From: Zarea fungicola
Lineage: Eukaryota > Ascomycota > Sordariomycetes > Hypocreales > Cordycipitaceae
DNA: 64,000 nucleotides
Direction of reading: 5' to 3'
NCBI GenBank assembly: GCA_900169235.1
Contig: FWCC01000295.1
Coordinates: 335-64,334 of the forward strand
Made by a program: the position numbers and the translations under genes. Below, one piece after another: positions 20,210 through 32,300 of the stretch. The first letter of the stretch is position 1, and the number at the start of each line of letters is the position of its first letter. Under the pieces are notes generated by a model that had not been told where the DNA came from, searched no databases, and saw only the letters and a program-made list of their open reading frames with translations.

Positions 20210-21865
20210 TCAGCTTAGTTCATATTTCTTCAAAATCTTCTCCGCTGCAATCATGCCTATCTGATATGCATGAGCCTGGATGTGCGTGCAAGGTAAAAAT
20301 GGAAAAACGCTACAATCCACAATTCGAAGGCGCTGCGTACCGAAGACTTGAAAATCTCGATCAACAACGCCACCTTGCGAGCCGTCCTTGTCATTGCCCA
20401 TGCTGCAAGTGCTGGACATGTGCCAACACGTGCCGGCATTCTTGCGCCAGAACCGGAGAATATCGTCGTCACTAGTGCTCTCTGGTTCATCCATGACTTT
20501 ATAGTTTTCTTGAAAGGGACTTGAATGCATGAACTGCATAGTCTCCTTCATGCTCTCAATGGCCAGCCTGCGGTCAAAGGAGTGACCCAAGAAGCCCGTT
20601 TCGAACCGTAATGGAAGGCTAGTGTCAGGGGATTGCAATGCAAAACTGCCTCGACTCTGAAGATTCTGTAGAATAAGGAGTACTGTGATGGTCGCCGGTG
20701 TACCTTCCGTTCCCACATTGTACTCTGGCGTAGTTGCAGTCAAGCAAATCTCGTGAGTTGGAATGGTTGAGGCCCTCATATGTTCTTGCTCTATAGAAGG
20801 CAGACCAGCAAACTCGTCACTGGCTAGCACGGTGTTACTCTTAAAGAACCCTAAAGCTGGAGTGCTTTGAAATGATGCATATGGACCAGTTCCGGATCGT
20901 TTCCAGTCATTGACGGCTGCTTCTTTTGCTGCCTCATCTCGGAAGTACGGAGTCTTCATAGATGTCAGTTCTTTTCGCTGCCAGCGTAGCATAACCATCA
21001 CATGGTCTTGAAAATTCTGCCCGACGTGTGGATTTGAGTAAAGCACTGGGATACCAAACTCCTTGAGTTGTTCGGCAGGGCCAATACCAGAATGCATAAG
21101 AATCTTTGGAGACTCCATTGTGCCGCTCGAGATAATGACTTCTTTTCTTGCCTGAATTATTTGACCGGTATGGGTAGCAACACCAGTAGCTATGTTCCCA
21201 TTGAATGTAATGCGGTGGACGCTGCAGTTTGTAAGAATAGTGAGATTTTGTGGCGGTTCATGTAATAGATCAGCTCCTGTGCTGCGCCTGCCTCGGTAGG
21301 AAGAAACAGGATAGATGGCCATGCCCATTGGGTTTTCGCCATTGGCGACAGTATGCAGCGGAATACCGTTGGCGGCAAAATGATCGACAAGCGTCACTAT
21401 TTCCGAGTCGTATTTAGCCGCATAACCAACCCGCAGTGATCCTGCATCCATGCCCTGGGTTGTGAGTCTTTTGTACCTCTCCTTGACTTTCTCCCATTCC
21501 CAAGAATCGTCGTCGGTAAATTTTGCCATGCGTTCCATGTCATCTCGTGGCCCTTCTGTCCAAACCGTAAAATTGACGGCACTGCTTCCACCCAATCCTT
21601 TCCCACGGGCAAGATCCAGCACACGGTCGTCTAGGTTGGGATCTGGGGCACTCTTGTATCCCCAAGCTTGTGACGGGTTTCTGTGCTGTATATGCCTGTT
21701 GGCAGCAATGCGCAGCTGTTCATCTTGATTGCCATCTCCCGCTTCAATAAGCAACACCTTGGGCGCTGCTGCGCTGGTTGCAAGTGCAGAGGCTAAAGTA
21801 CATCCTGCGGGACCAGCACCAACAACAATGAAGTCATACGCGTCCGAAGGCAAAAGAGTTTGCAT
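20210..21865 (-). CDS. GMC-family FAD oxidoreductase (copy 2)
   Basis: This intronless frame of 551 residues has the nucleotide-binding motif VVGAGPAGCTLASAL, the GMC signature ARGKGLGGSSAVNF, and ISSGTMESPKILMHSGIGP. The active site has His in GTCWHMSSTCSMG (about 483) and a second His in CTHIQAHAY (about 526). It is related to but clearly diverged from copy 1: the start is shorter, no intron is present, and the region between signatures differs. No signal peptide is seen, so an intracellular or peroxisome-independent location is likely. It could take part with copy 1 in an oxidative pathway, but no biosynthetic core enzyme is adjacent. Confidence 0.93.
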   Translation of the reverse strand: MQTLLPSDAYDFIVVGAGPAGCTLASALATSAAAPKVLLIEAGDGNQDEQLRIAANRHIQHRNPSQAWGYKSAPDPNLDDRVLDLARGKGLGGSSAVNFTVWTEGPRDDMERMAKFTDDDSWEWEKVKERYKRLTTQGMDAGSLRVGYAAKYDSEIVTLVDHFAANGIPLHTVANGENPMGMAIYPVSSYRGRRSTGADLLHEPPQNLTILTNCSVHRITFNGNIATGVATHTGQIIQARKEVIISSGTMESPKILMHSGIGPAEQLKEFGIPVLYSNPHVGQNFQDHVMVMLRWQRKELTSMKTPYFRDEAAKEAAVNDWKRSGTGPYASFQSTPALGFFKSNTVLASDEFAGLPSIEQEHMRASTIPTHEICLTATTPEYNVGTEGTPATITVLLILQNLQSRGSFALQSPDTSLPLRFETGFLGHSFDRRLAIESMKETMQFMHSSPFQENYKVMDEPESTSDDDILRFWRKNAGTCWHMSSTCSMGNDKDGSQGGVVDRDFQVFGTQRLRIVDCSVFPFLPCTHIQAHAYQIGMIAAEKILKKYELS

Positions 21866-23095
21866 TTTGAAGCTACTCGGAGAATGAGTATTGTCAGGGA
21901 CTCCGTGGCTAGCAAGAAGAAGGTGATGAGAGAACTAGCAAGATAGCAAGAATAAAGCTGTAGATTGATAACAATGCTCTATTGATCAATAGAGAGGTGG
22001 CAGTCCTCTCCAGTCTGTGGTATGCCGCTATCTCGCCTTTTATACACTGCTGTCTAGCACGTGGCGCGACATGAGTCGTGATAATTATTTTGGAAATGGG
22101 GAAGTAGGCAATTATTAATGTCTGAGTAGATGTTAAACAACTCAAAGAGCAGTTTGTGCCAGCTTCCTACCGACATGGAGCAGACGAGTTGTGGAATTGG
22201 CTTGCTGACTGATGGATCACGACTCCGCTTCAGGCATGGCGGTGTCGACAGTATTTGTGATCTAAGCGCCGTTTTTGGCTTTAAAATTACCGTTTGCCTA
22301 GATAGGAATAACGTTATAGGCTTACTGGGAACTCTCCACCTGCACTCCGTCCCCATTCTACCTGCAAGATCATCCAGGTTGTAGCGCTGACGTCGGTGGA
22401 AACTGTAGCGGGAACAACCCGAGTCAGTCTCCATTGTTCGTCGTGCAGTCATACACGGAGCTGGTAATAGTACCGGCGCTGCCTCCGATTGGGATGGGCC
22501 TCGCATCCGATTTTTGCATTCTGATGGAACTCATGCCATTGGCAAAGCGCCATCTTGGCATTGCCGCCTCTTACACACTTATACCCGAGCCGCTGCGCGC
22601 GGGGGAATTTTTATTGACACCACTGCCCGGTAGCCGGAAGCTGCTGTCAAGCCATGCCAACAAGCCCCCGAAATAGCTCCAGTAAGTTCAAGTGTAAGTC
22701 CCTGCCCTTGCAGCTCGCTAGTGTCCGTGTGGAGGGGGGCCGTTGAGATCTAGATCCGCGCCTAGGACGAATGTAGCGCGCCACCGTTGGTGTATTAAAC
22801 TTTACTCAAGTTAAGTGATGCTTCTCGGGAATATACGATGTCGATCCAAAGGCACTTCAACATCCATTTTATAGATCCTACCGAAACATGAATTAATCAG
22901 TTAGAGCTAGCATTCCTCTTCGCATTGGAGCAGAGGATTGCGGGCACGATACTAGTCTTGTAGGAAAGATAAACGTTTACTGGATCATGTGGTACTCTCA
23001 TCTTGTATTCAATCTATGTACTCTTGAGTAGCTATATTCGAACATGAACAAGAGCCCGCCTGCTCAAGTTGACCAGAGATTGTACAAGCACAGTT
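21866..23095. other. Intergenic region
   Basis: Apart from the GMC promoter nothing is recognisable. A 150-codon minus-strand frame (22054-22506) has no family resemblance and no conserved motif, so it is not called. Confidence 0.45.
22038..22044 (-). promoter_or_regulatory. TATA box of GMC copy 2
   Basis: On the minus strand the sequence reads TATAAAA about 173 nt upstream of the start codon at 21865, with GC-balanced flanks. Assignment is by position and sequence only. Confidence 0.45.
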
Positions 23096-25439
23096 TTAAG
23101 AATGCACGACATTAATAGCCGCAATGTGCACCTCGGAGCTGGCAGCAGATTCGCCCTGGTTGTAGTTTCCAGCCTTGAAGTAGCAAGCAGGAGAATCCCA
23201 GCTGAACGTGCTAAGAGGGGTTTCCTTGCCATTGATCGAAATGCTCAGCTTGTTGTTGGAGTAGTTGATCTTGTAGGTGAACTTGGTGCCAATTGGGACG
23301 TTTCCAAGCTTAGTGACGACCTGGTTGCTATCCGCGTCAGGCTTGACTCCGACCACAATGTCGCCTGATGGGCTGTAGTACATCTCGGCGAGAGGCTTGC
23401 TGGCCTCACTGGCGAAGCATTGGCCGATGGCTGTACCGTGCGTACCATCGTCAGACTTGATTACGGTCATGGTCACTTCCATTGTGTTGGTGCCCTTGGG
23501 AGACCAGGCGGCGTTTGCACCAGTGGTCTTGTCGACCTCGCGGAGTTCGGTTCGGCAATGGTCGCTGCCAGAGGTGGTAGCACATCCAGTCAGATCGGGG
23601 TTGCCAGGCGCCAGCAGGACCATTTCGCCAGAGGACTTGTCAGTGGTGAATGTCGGTCCAGTGTATCCTTGGCAGCCCTGAAGCTGCTTGCTCTTGATGA
23701 TGTCTGGTGCTCCGGTGGGAAGCTGAAGGTTGAAGTAGGTCAAGTCGAAGTTGCCGCCGGGTGCACAGGAAGGGTTCAGAGTGCCGCTATCTCCATTGCC
23801 GGGGTTGCCGCCATTGCCAGGGTCGGTGCCATTGCCAGGGCTGCCGCCATCACCACCATCACCACCGTCGTCGCCGCCATCGTCACCACCATCATCACCA
23901 CCATCATCACCGCCATCATCACCGCCATCATCACCATCGTCACCGCCGTCATCACCATCGTCACCATCGTCACCATCGTCACCGCCATCATCACCATCAT
24001 CACCATCGTCACCATCATCCCCGTCGTCACCGCCATCATCTCCATCATCACCGTCGTCACCATCACCATCATCTCCATCATCTCCATCATCACCGTCGTC
24101 ACCATCGTCACCATCATCACCGTCGTCACCGTCATCACCATCGTCACCATCGTCGTCACCATCGTCGTCACCATCGTCATCACCATCATCCTGGCGGCGT
24201 TGGTTAGACTTTACAGCATCGTCGCCATCATCGTCGCCATCATCATCTCCATCATCATCTCCATCATCATCTCCGTCATCATCACCGTCGTCACCGTCGT
24301 CACCGCCATCATCTCCATCATCACCATCGTCACCATCGTCACCATCGTCACCATCATCACCGTCATCACCGCCATCATCTCCATCATCTCCATCATCTCC
24401 ATCATCTCCATCATCTCCATCATCACCGTCGTCGCCGCCATCATCACCGTCATCACCACCATCATCACCGTCGTCACCGCCGTCGTCACCACCATCACCA
24501 CCATCACCACCATCACCACCAGGGTTACCAGTGCCAGAGTTGCCACCATTGCCAGAAGCATTAATTCCTGCAGTGAGCTTATCACCGAGGGACTGCAGCG
24601 AGGCCTCGAATTCTTCAAAGCTATCAGCATCCCACTTCGCACCGTTGGCACCAGGGACAGCACCAGAGCCAGTAAAGGCAATGTAAAGGACATCATTGTC
24701 ATCATGGGCCTCATTGCCATTCACAGCGTCACCGTAACAGGCGCGGCCAAGGGAGTCAGAGACCTCACCAATCAAGGGAGGGCCATCATCACCATTAGTG
24801 TCACCCCAGACACCATAAATCTATGAACAAACAGGTTAGCTTCCTCACTTCCAAGTCATCAAAGGAGCTGACTCACCATCTTGTCACCACAAACAACCGC
24901 AACAAGAGACAGCGGCTCGACGCCATAGGACTCAGGCCTGAAAGTGACGTAGCCGGATTTGCTACCGTCATTACCGAGGACAACAAATGAGTGGATATAA
25001 GCATTTAGGTCATCAACGCCCTTGTTATATCCCTTGACAGTGTCACCAAAAGTTGTCTGGCCTTGAGTGTCAGTGGAGGAGTCACAGCTTCCATCACCAG
25101 TACCCAAGGCACCATCGCAATCAATGTCCATGTTGACAAGTTGACCTCCGCGTCCCTGAAGATACATGATACCATTATCGGCCAGATGATCACCGCAGTA
25201 GCAGAAGTCTATTGGGAGGGGTTAGATTTGGATAAGGACATCAGGCACCGGTGGGTCTGCGTACCTTTGGAGTCTTCTTCCTGACTGTAGAAACCATCCT
25301 TGAGCTTGTTGGTGCACTCTCCCTTGGCTCTGATGGAGTTGTAGAGTGCCCTGACGTTGGCCGGCACGTCCCTAGCCAGGACTTGGTCCGGAGCCAAGAT
25401 CAAGCTCGAAAGCAAGAGTGCGTTGAAAACGCGATGCAT
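23096..25439 (-). CDS. Secreted GH75 chitosanase - Asp/Gly linker - PL7/PL20-like lyase fusion
   Basis: Exons 25265-25439, 24877-25208 and 23096-24820 encode 743 residues. Residues 1-22 are a signal peptide ending LAPDQVLA. Residues about 23-260 match fungal GH75 endo-chitosanases: DVPANVRALYNSIRAKGEC, FCYCGD, MDIDCDGALGTGDG, VVCGDKMIYGVWGDTNG, DVLYIAFTG. Residues about 268-493 are almost only Asp and Gly, broken once near residue 375 by a basic island containing NQRRQ. Residues about 525-743 show NFDLTYFNLQLPTG, HCRTELRE and YFKAGNYNQG, the pattern of the alginate_lyase2 jelly-roll superfamily (PL7, or glucuronan lyase PL20). The protein would cut chitosan and a uronic-acid polymer outside the cell. 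Phase is preserved at both introns. The substrate of the lyase domain is not certain. Confidence 0.85.
23848..24527 (-). repeat. Coding minisatellite for the polyanionic Asp/Gly linker
   Basis: About 680 bp of interspersed GAC/GAT and GGC/GGT codons form irregular tandem units (GATGACGGTGATGACGGC-like on the coding strand). They encode Gly-Asp-Asp and Gly-Gly-Asp-Asp motifs without hydrophobic or Ser/Thr residues. The only break is at about 24183-24216 (Ala-Val-Lys-Ser-Asn-Gln-Arg-Arg-Gln). The repeats give long shadow frames on the opposite strand. Confidence 0.92.
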
Positions 25440-25533
25440 CTTGAAAATCAACAGTGAAAAGAACTTCTCAAGCGTCGTCTGCTGTGCAGTGTTGAGCTTG
25501 GGCCTCTTGGAATCATTCTGGCAAAGTTCGCGA

Positions 25534-25541
25534 CTTATATA
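25534..25541 (-). promoter_or_regulatory. TATA box of the chitosanase-lyase gene
   Basis: The minus strand reads TATATAAG about 95 nt upstream of the start codon at 25439, the distance expected for a TATA-driven fungal secreted-protein gene. Confidence 0.55.
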
Positions 25542-28500
25542 GAGGCACACATTGCAAGTCGCGGCCAAACCCGGTATTGATCGCAATCGCACCCGTTGCG
25601 GAGAGGAACTCGAAATACGTAACTGGGATAATAGTTCGTCTGCAGTATGTACAAATCACTTCTAGATAGGCAAGGATATCCTCTATGCAAAGCGTCGGCA
25701 ATCTACTCCACATCTACGCAAGCCTTTACCCCGTGATCATCCGGCATTGTAAGGGATCTCTTGGCTCGGCAAAGAGGGTTGCACTGAATTTCGGTATTGT
25801 ACGGTTCAGCATTTGCACGGAGCGCTCTGGCAGCGACGTATTTGCATGAAGCTATCTCGCATTACAAAGGGCTATACAACCAAGCAGAAGTTAATAAAGG
25901 GCTGCATTCATTGGTGGAATTGACCAACGGCTGGTGTGCGATCTACTCGCCGTTCATTCCCGGTAGCGTGTTGTGAGGCCTCGACTCGGTCGTGATTTGA
26001 GCCAACTCGTACCGACGATCATCCTTTTCCAGCTAGCTCACGTTTCACCACACTGGCCAACTTTATGCAGTTGGTTAGCGGAGCTGATCGCCGTCTTTGC
26101 CTTTTAAATGAATACTGCTTATTCAAGTATAGCAATCTTTATCTGACAAGTATATTGAAATTTCCACCAATGCAATGCGACATAATGAGAGGCATTTCAG
26201 ATTCCAGTGCACACTTTCCCATTTCTGTTGCAGGTTTCGGTGTCTTCGTATCCTTTTTAAAGATTTTAAACCTTCACACCTCTGGTTTAACGGCAACTAG
26301 TAATAGACAAATCATTTCTTAACAACGGCAATAGTATTTGTCACCGGTCTAGTCTGTACGGAGTATTCTTTTACAGTTATGGCAGGAGTTTGTGGCACAG
26401 CGCTACCGTTGCCGATCTTAATGTCCGTCCAGTGCGGAGTATCATCATGTGGCATTAATGGCTTGACATCTACGACGCCTTCCACAAGCTAGCCAGCCCA
26501 GCAGCCCTACGGGGTAATGTTTTCTGTTCATCTATACTTTCCTAGTGCTTGGCACTTCTTTTCTAGCTAGCCTGGTCTAGGACACTAACCAGCTTGGGTA
26601 CTATGCCTGGACTCTCGATTTCCCCCGCATGACAGTACAGCGTTTCAAAGGATAGCCAGGTGTTATGCGAATTATCGCTGGTGGATAGAGTTTCTCCGAG
26701 CATGATATATGTCTGTGCTTCATTAGCAAATCATCCATCCCGCATCCGGCGATATGCAAGACGGGGCTGCCCTGTGCGCCCGCTGCCGGTCGTGGTTTTC
26801 TCGGCAGTGTCGCGCTTTCGATAAAGCCGTGGCTTTTTTTTGCCTGCCAAGGCTCGATTCAAATGGGTTCAAAGCAGTCAGGCCGGCATTTGCCAAGAGG
26901 CCATGTACGCGCAGGGGGGCAAGCCTTCTGGGGTGGCCACAGCGTGAGATCTCACCGTGGAGAAGTTCGGTGGACTGATCGCATGGGGAAACGTGGAGCA
27001 GTGCGCCGGTAGACTTGACCGTATTCTCTCACAACGCGCCTTTCGCGGTGGGCAGAAATGATTTCTTGTTTCATTTAGCCTCCGATTCACCCGCAAAAGC
27101 GTCCCCGCGCGATGCCTGGAGGCAACCCAACTAAATGACGTACAATCTGGCACATCAAGGCTACTGCTCTTCATTTTGGGGCAATGTCGGTATACTGTTG
27201 ACTGCCAAGGCGCGGGCGAGGTTTGTAACTACTCGTTCCATCCCTTGCAGCCAGAGCGCACCTCCAAAAACCACCCTGTATAATGGAACTAACTGTAGAG
27301 ACAAGGCGCGCGATTGGGGAGGACAGAGGGTTCTTAATTGTTACAGTCGTCCGTTTTATTACAAATGTATTTCAATTAATTACTATACGTGGCATGGCTC
27401 AAATTACAAAGTTTGATGTTTGAAAAGCACCTGCGCTGCTGACAGTGGGCCATTTTGTTCATGCGCACGCCGTACACTCTTAATAGACATCTCACACGTA
27501 AAAACGGGTAGCTGTTAAACAGGAACCAGTCACGTACAAACATGAGCACAAGCTCTGTTCAAGTGAATAATCATTACAGATCACGAGGATACTCGTAAAT
27601 GTTCTTGATGCTTGCTGAATAGATGGGTGAGGTAAAACAATCCTGTGGCGGCATATAAAAAAGTAAACTTTCTCTGAACGTCCCAATGCGAAGCATTTTA
27701 GATGACAGTAGGGCGATGGAAGTAGTGGTTGTTCAGAAAACTCTACAATACATCTGCTTCAAGTTAGGCCGCGAGCATTGACACGGCCTCCTAAAAGCGC
27801 TGAATAGAACTTTAAGTTTAATTGGCTCTCTTGCTGGCTGGCACACAATTAGCTCGCTGGTAAGTAAGTAATCCATCATGGTCCGTAGTTATCTTCTACT
27901 CATCTTCATCCCAAGTTTCCATAACTATGGGTTCAAATCACCCACAATAGCCTCGCCGAGAGCTATAACTACAAATCAGCGCTCGCTGCATTATAATTTC
28001 TTTTTCTGGCCTATCAGTTGGCTGTTCTTAGAAAGTCATGCCGAGTTAGCCAAAGAGTCATGCATGTGAATAAGTTGTCTTTCTAAATACTGTTTCAATT
28101 CTTTAGTTGACCCACACTATGCCTACAGACTACAGAGCCAATTGAGCACTAGCTACCGGTGTTGGATTGTAGGCAGCTAAATTTCGTTATTCCAGGCACA
28201 TTCATGCAAGGCACTGGAAGATTGGTGGTGACTGTCGTGTCTCTGCTTCCATCCAATGCCAAATGACTCAAGTATAAAGACATTGAGATGTAGGAGGCTA
28301 TAATCTGGAAAGGAACGGGCCAGAAGAAGATTCCTTAAGAAAGCTATTAAGCATCATACTTCTATACTCTTTCTTTCTTTCTCTTTCCCTTTCTTCCTTC
28401 CCCCCATTTTTTCTTTTTTTTGTTTTCTTTTTCCGGTCTTTTCTCTGTCTAAAAGTCCGACTGCAACCTTGCTGAGGTGGCAATGCTCTCAGCTCGGTGA

Positions 28501-28816
28501 CAATTTACTTTTATTTGTCTCACTCAAGCTCAAAACACCTCGAAGATTGGTTAGGATCACCAATCACTGTACAGATTTACATCATTTAGCGGATATGGCG
28601 GAGGTGTCCCAAGACATGCATCCTGTGCAGTGCCGTGTCGGCCTCAATATGTTTTAGATAATACTGAGCCCACGTATAATTTCCCTTTCAATCAAGGATA
28701 AATTCAGCCCACAGGGCATCCATTAGGCATTATCATTTCGAGCAACCGTTACTCGCCCGAGCTTCCGCCTTGATCCCCTTATCGCGCCTAGAGTTCTTTC
28801 TACTCACAAATTAAAC
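25542..28816. other. Gene-poor stretch
   Basis: More than 3 kb contains only short frames without recognisable similarity or codon pattern. A pyrimidine-rich tract (about 28360-28445, CTTTCTTTCTTTCTC and T runs) lies about 400 bp before the cofilin start and may belong to its promoter. No transposon ends or RNA gene could be supported. Confidence 0.4.
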
Positions 28817-29335
28817 ATGGTATGGGACTTTTTGAAGTCTTTAGAGTATTAACATCAGACGAGCTAATAAAATTTACAGAGTAGTGGTGTTAACGTTGAC
28901 GATGCATGCTTGACGGCTCTCCGGGAGCTTAAAATGGGTCGCATTGGCTACATTATATATCAACTAGATTCAAAACTTGAAAATGTTCAAGTGAAAGAAA
29001 AAGGAGCCTTTGCAAATCACGATGAACTTCTTGATAAGATGCCGAAAGCCGACGCTGCTTATGTGGCTGTCGACTTTCAGTACTCAGTAAGCGAAGGCGA
29101 GGCCAAACGACACAAGATAATATTGATCTCGTGGTGTCCTGAAGGAACAGGAATCAAGGTGAGTTTGTAGACCAACTAAGAGAGGATTTAGCTAACTTGA
29201 TTTGAAAACAAGCTTCGCATGGTGCATTCTGCCGCCTACAACACCCTACGCAGCATGTTGGATGTTGTCGCCGTCTATGTTCAAGCCACTGACCTTTCCG
29301 ATATTGAGTACAATGAGCTTGTTTCGAAATGCTAA
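28817..29335 (+). CDS. Divergent cofilin/ADF-family protein
   Basis: Exon 1 (28817-28819) is the ATG alone, followed by intron 28820-28879. Exon 2 is 28880-29158 and exon 3 is 29213-29335, giving 134 residues. Splicing directly after the ATG gives Met-Ser-Ser-Gly-Val, the normal cofilin start with the regulatory Ser close to the N-terminus. The ADF-H fold is recognisable from LTALRELKMGRIGYIIYQL, the strand YVAVDFQYSV, KIILISWCPEGTGIK and the actin-binding helix MVHSAAYNTLRSML. Cofilins bind and sever actin filaments. The sequence departs from ordinary fungal cofilins at many sites (for example Gly-Arg-Ile instead of a Lys-rich segment after LKMG, and Asn-Thr-Leu in the long helix). It sits alone in gene-poor DNA, so it is likely a second, diverged paralogue. 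Confidence 0.85.
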
Positions 29336-32300
29336 TCTTCTGCATTCTTTTGCTTAATGGTGATGAGAATCGACACTTAATCTGCTTCTGGATGGTCGGC
29401 TTAGTGCATCTTAATCAGTTAACAGTACATTATTTTCAGAATTTTCAGAGAGATCAGACGCTGATGCCATAGACGTAAGCCCGGACTAATTGACTCTCCA
29501 TAAGGCAGAATAAAGCGTCGTCAATATCATTGCTACATCAAGTCATCCCATTCCTGGCTCTCGCAGACATCGACATTGTGCGACACTACCGACTGACTAT
29601 GCCCTGTTATTCCAAGTGAGGACTTGAATGCCGCGTTGAAGAATTTTGCTCTTGCTGCTGTTGTTGATATCATTGTGACTGGAGAAGATGTCGATATAAG
29701 CTATTGAGGGCCTTTTGGGAGAAACGTAAGTCAGAAGGGTTTAAGAGTATTGAGCGCACTTTAATCAAGTTGTGATGCGAGTATATCTTGCCTGTAGTAG
29801 GGGATCTTATTTGCGGTAGTCGCCTAGAGTGATGCTTAGCTGCCTGTACAAGTATGGCCAAGATCCCTGACTGGTGCTCCACGCAATATTTCCTAGAACT
29901 TGAGAGAAGTATTCATTGTTGCGTCGTTATAGTTTTATGCTTCGTGATGCCCGGTGGTCATGTAGAAAAGTCGTCGGGCGTTGAGATTGGTAGTGGTTTG
30001 GGGGATTTTCAGACGGCCGATTTGTAGGTTGTTAGTGGTGAACACTAGTCTTTAGCCAGGGCGAGATAATAAGTATTGAACTTACATCATCGAGATTTCA
30101 ATACCATCAGTTAGCTTTTATGCTACTTATTGTGTGGTGGAGCGTCATTCGAGTAGGTATAGACTGCAGTTCGGTTTATGGAGGTGATGATGTCAGGATG
30201 CAAGGTTTGATCCTCGCTTCCTTGTAGTTCTAGCACATATAAGCCTCGCGCTGTAAAGTCTCTATGAAGATTGAGCATGAGAAGAGGTAAATCAATACTG
30301 GTGTTGCATGGGAAACGACATGAGAGGTGAATAACTTTGCAAACCTACATTCTGGAGATGCCCCCGTTGATTATCCTCTTCCTAATTCACTCTATAGCTG
30401 GCTGCATATGATCTGTGACAGGACGGGAGAGACTGGGTGATTATAATATCGGCACTAGCAAGGAGGGCACCAAGACTTGCTATCTGGAGCGCGGAAATAT
30501 AGCTATTACCCAACTTACAAATGTTCCAGACACATTTTGCAACGCCTGTCAGAAAAATTATGGATATTCACCGAGCCCTATGCAAGCGTTGATGAGCTGG
30601 AGGATGCAGCCCGATAGCCAGGCCTAACCAAAACAAGGACTAGCTAGGCGAGCTCTTTTTTCTTTTCACAAAAAAGAAACCTGGAGTAGCTAGGGAATAA
30701 AAATAGACCTGACTAGAAATCAAAGCCAGAGTGTGCCTCCCCCGCATTTTTACTGCCACTTATCACTCCATAGCCACTATCTACGCCCGTGTGATTCTGA
30801 ATTGGTAAGCTACCGTCAAGCCACGATTTCCCAGTTTTACGGCGCATATCGTGAGAGATGGACCTTTGTATCGCAGATTCGGAAGGGCATCCTGCAGCAA
30901 TCCTAGAAAAGCCAAGATCTGTAATGCGCCGACAAAGACATGCTCCACGAGTAGAATGAGGATTTATTTACAAGTCGTAGTCAATCGACCTCTTACGAGT
31001 AGGTTGGAATTAATGGAAAACAATCTCTTACGTGGAAGCATTGTTATATTAAGAGCAAAACTCTTGGTGGAAGAACTATTGCTGAGGTGGATTAGTAGAG
31101 GTGGAAGTTATCTATACCGGCTGCTATAAAAAGCACCGCTTACGGTGTCTAGAACGAAATGCACAGCAAAATGCCTGAATTGAAGATGCAATGCCCGTTG
31201 CTTGCATGCTACCTCTCCAAGCGACTTGTATGGCTGTTCTCGCAGTAACTTTTTAACGCATCTTGGCCAGCGCATTGCAAGCGCCACATGCCTCGGCGGG
31301 CCTTTTGTACGGAGGCATTGAGACCCCGTACGAATGCTAATGGGCCAAGTTGCCCATGCTTCAACCCCGACCAAGAAGAGTAAAAGAGTGACACCAGACT
31401 CGTGATGTGGACCTGGCGTGCATCAACAAGGTGGGTTTTCTCAAGCTTACCTACCAACGGCTTGCAATTTAGCCACCTTGTCATATCTTGTCTACAATAT
31501 CCTACTAAGATGATAACTGACTTTAATTTGTCTATTTTAAAGCGAGTAGGAGAATAAATCGAACTAAAAGTTCATTAAACTATCGTAGCAGAAATGCACT
31601 ACCCAGACAGTAAGTGAGAGGTGGATATCTTGTGCAGTGGTTTGGAGAGTCAAATACCTGTTTGCGCCCTATACTTAAATCCTGATTATAAATCGAGCCC
31701 AATTGGCTATAAGTTGAGCCTAATGGACTAGTGCCACGTATACTAGCATCAAAGTGCCGGCATTGGTGGGACATTACCCGATAAGCAGGCCCAAGTCACC
31801 ACAGAGATATTACACTTTACAGCTCCGCCAGGTGCGGGTAAGGCTAGTAAGCTTCTCTTCGAAAGTTCTCAGACCCCTGTAGCCAACCGGCATGCATCTC
31901 CGAGTGGCGGATCCCAGCCGAAACAAGTAGCAGATAACGCCACGGAAAGAATCACCATCCCTCTGCCTTGCCGAAAGTGGCCAAGACACTCCATGATTTC
32001 GTAAGGCTGGCTGCGCCTCGGATGCTGCGCACATGTTTAGTCTCAACTGGGACACAATGGATCACTAACGGTCTAATCTATTACGCCGACCGCGCTGGAT
32101 ACTTCACGAAAACCATACTTGGAACATAATACTGAAAAGAAATCGGTTATTCAGAACTGGGTATCATGGTACATCGCGCTGGGTTCATCACCACTGGGCA
32201 TCATAACACATAACAAAGGATAAAGAATTATGACTTTAATTAATTAAGTAGTAACTATAGCTGGTATATCTCGTTAAAACTGAGCTAGCCTTGCGTCAAC

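Noticed and set aside
22054..22506. 150-codon minus-strand frame
   Set aside because: It has no conserved motif or codon bias and is interrupted by nothing that would suggest introns; chance openness in GC-balanced DNA is likely.
23420..24826. Long plus-strand open frames (468 and 311 codons) across the chitosanase linker
   Set aside because: They encode Ile/Thr/Val or Ser/Pro monotony produced by reading the Asp/Gly codon repeats backwards. The minus frame has the signal peptide, introns and two domain families.
27845..27950. Possible tRNA (A-box-like TAGCTCGCTGGTAAG and GGTTCAAATC)
   Set aside because: No acceptor or anticodon stem can be paired around these boxes.
30415..30627. 70-codon frame with four cysteines as a small secreted protein
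   Set aside because: It has no signal peptide, no partner exon with good borders and no recognised family.
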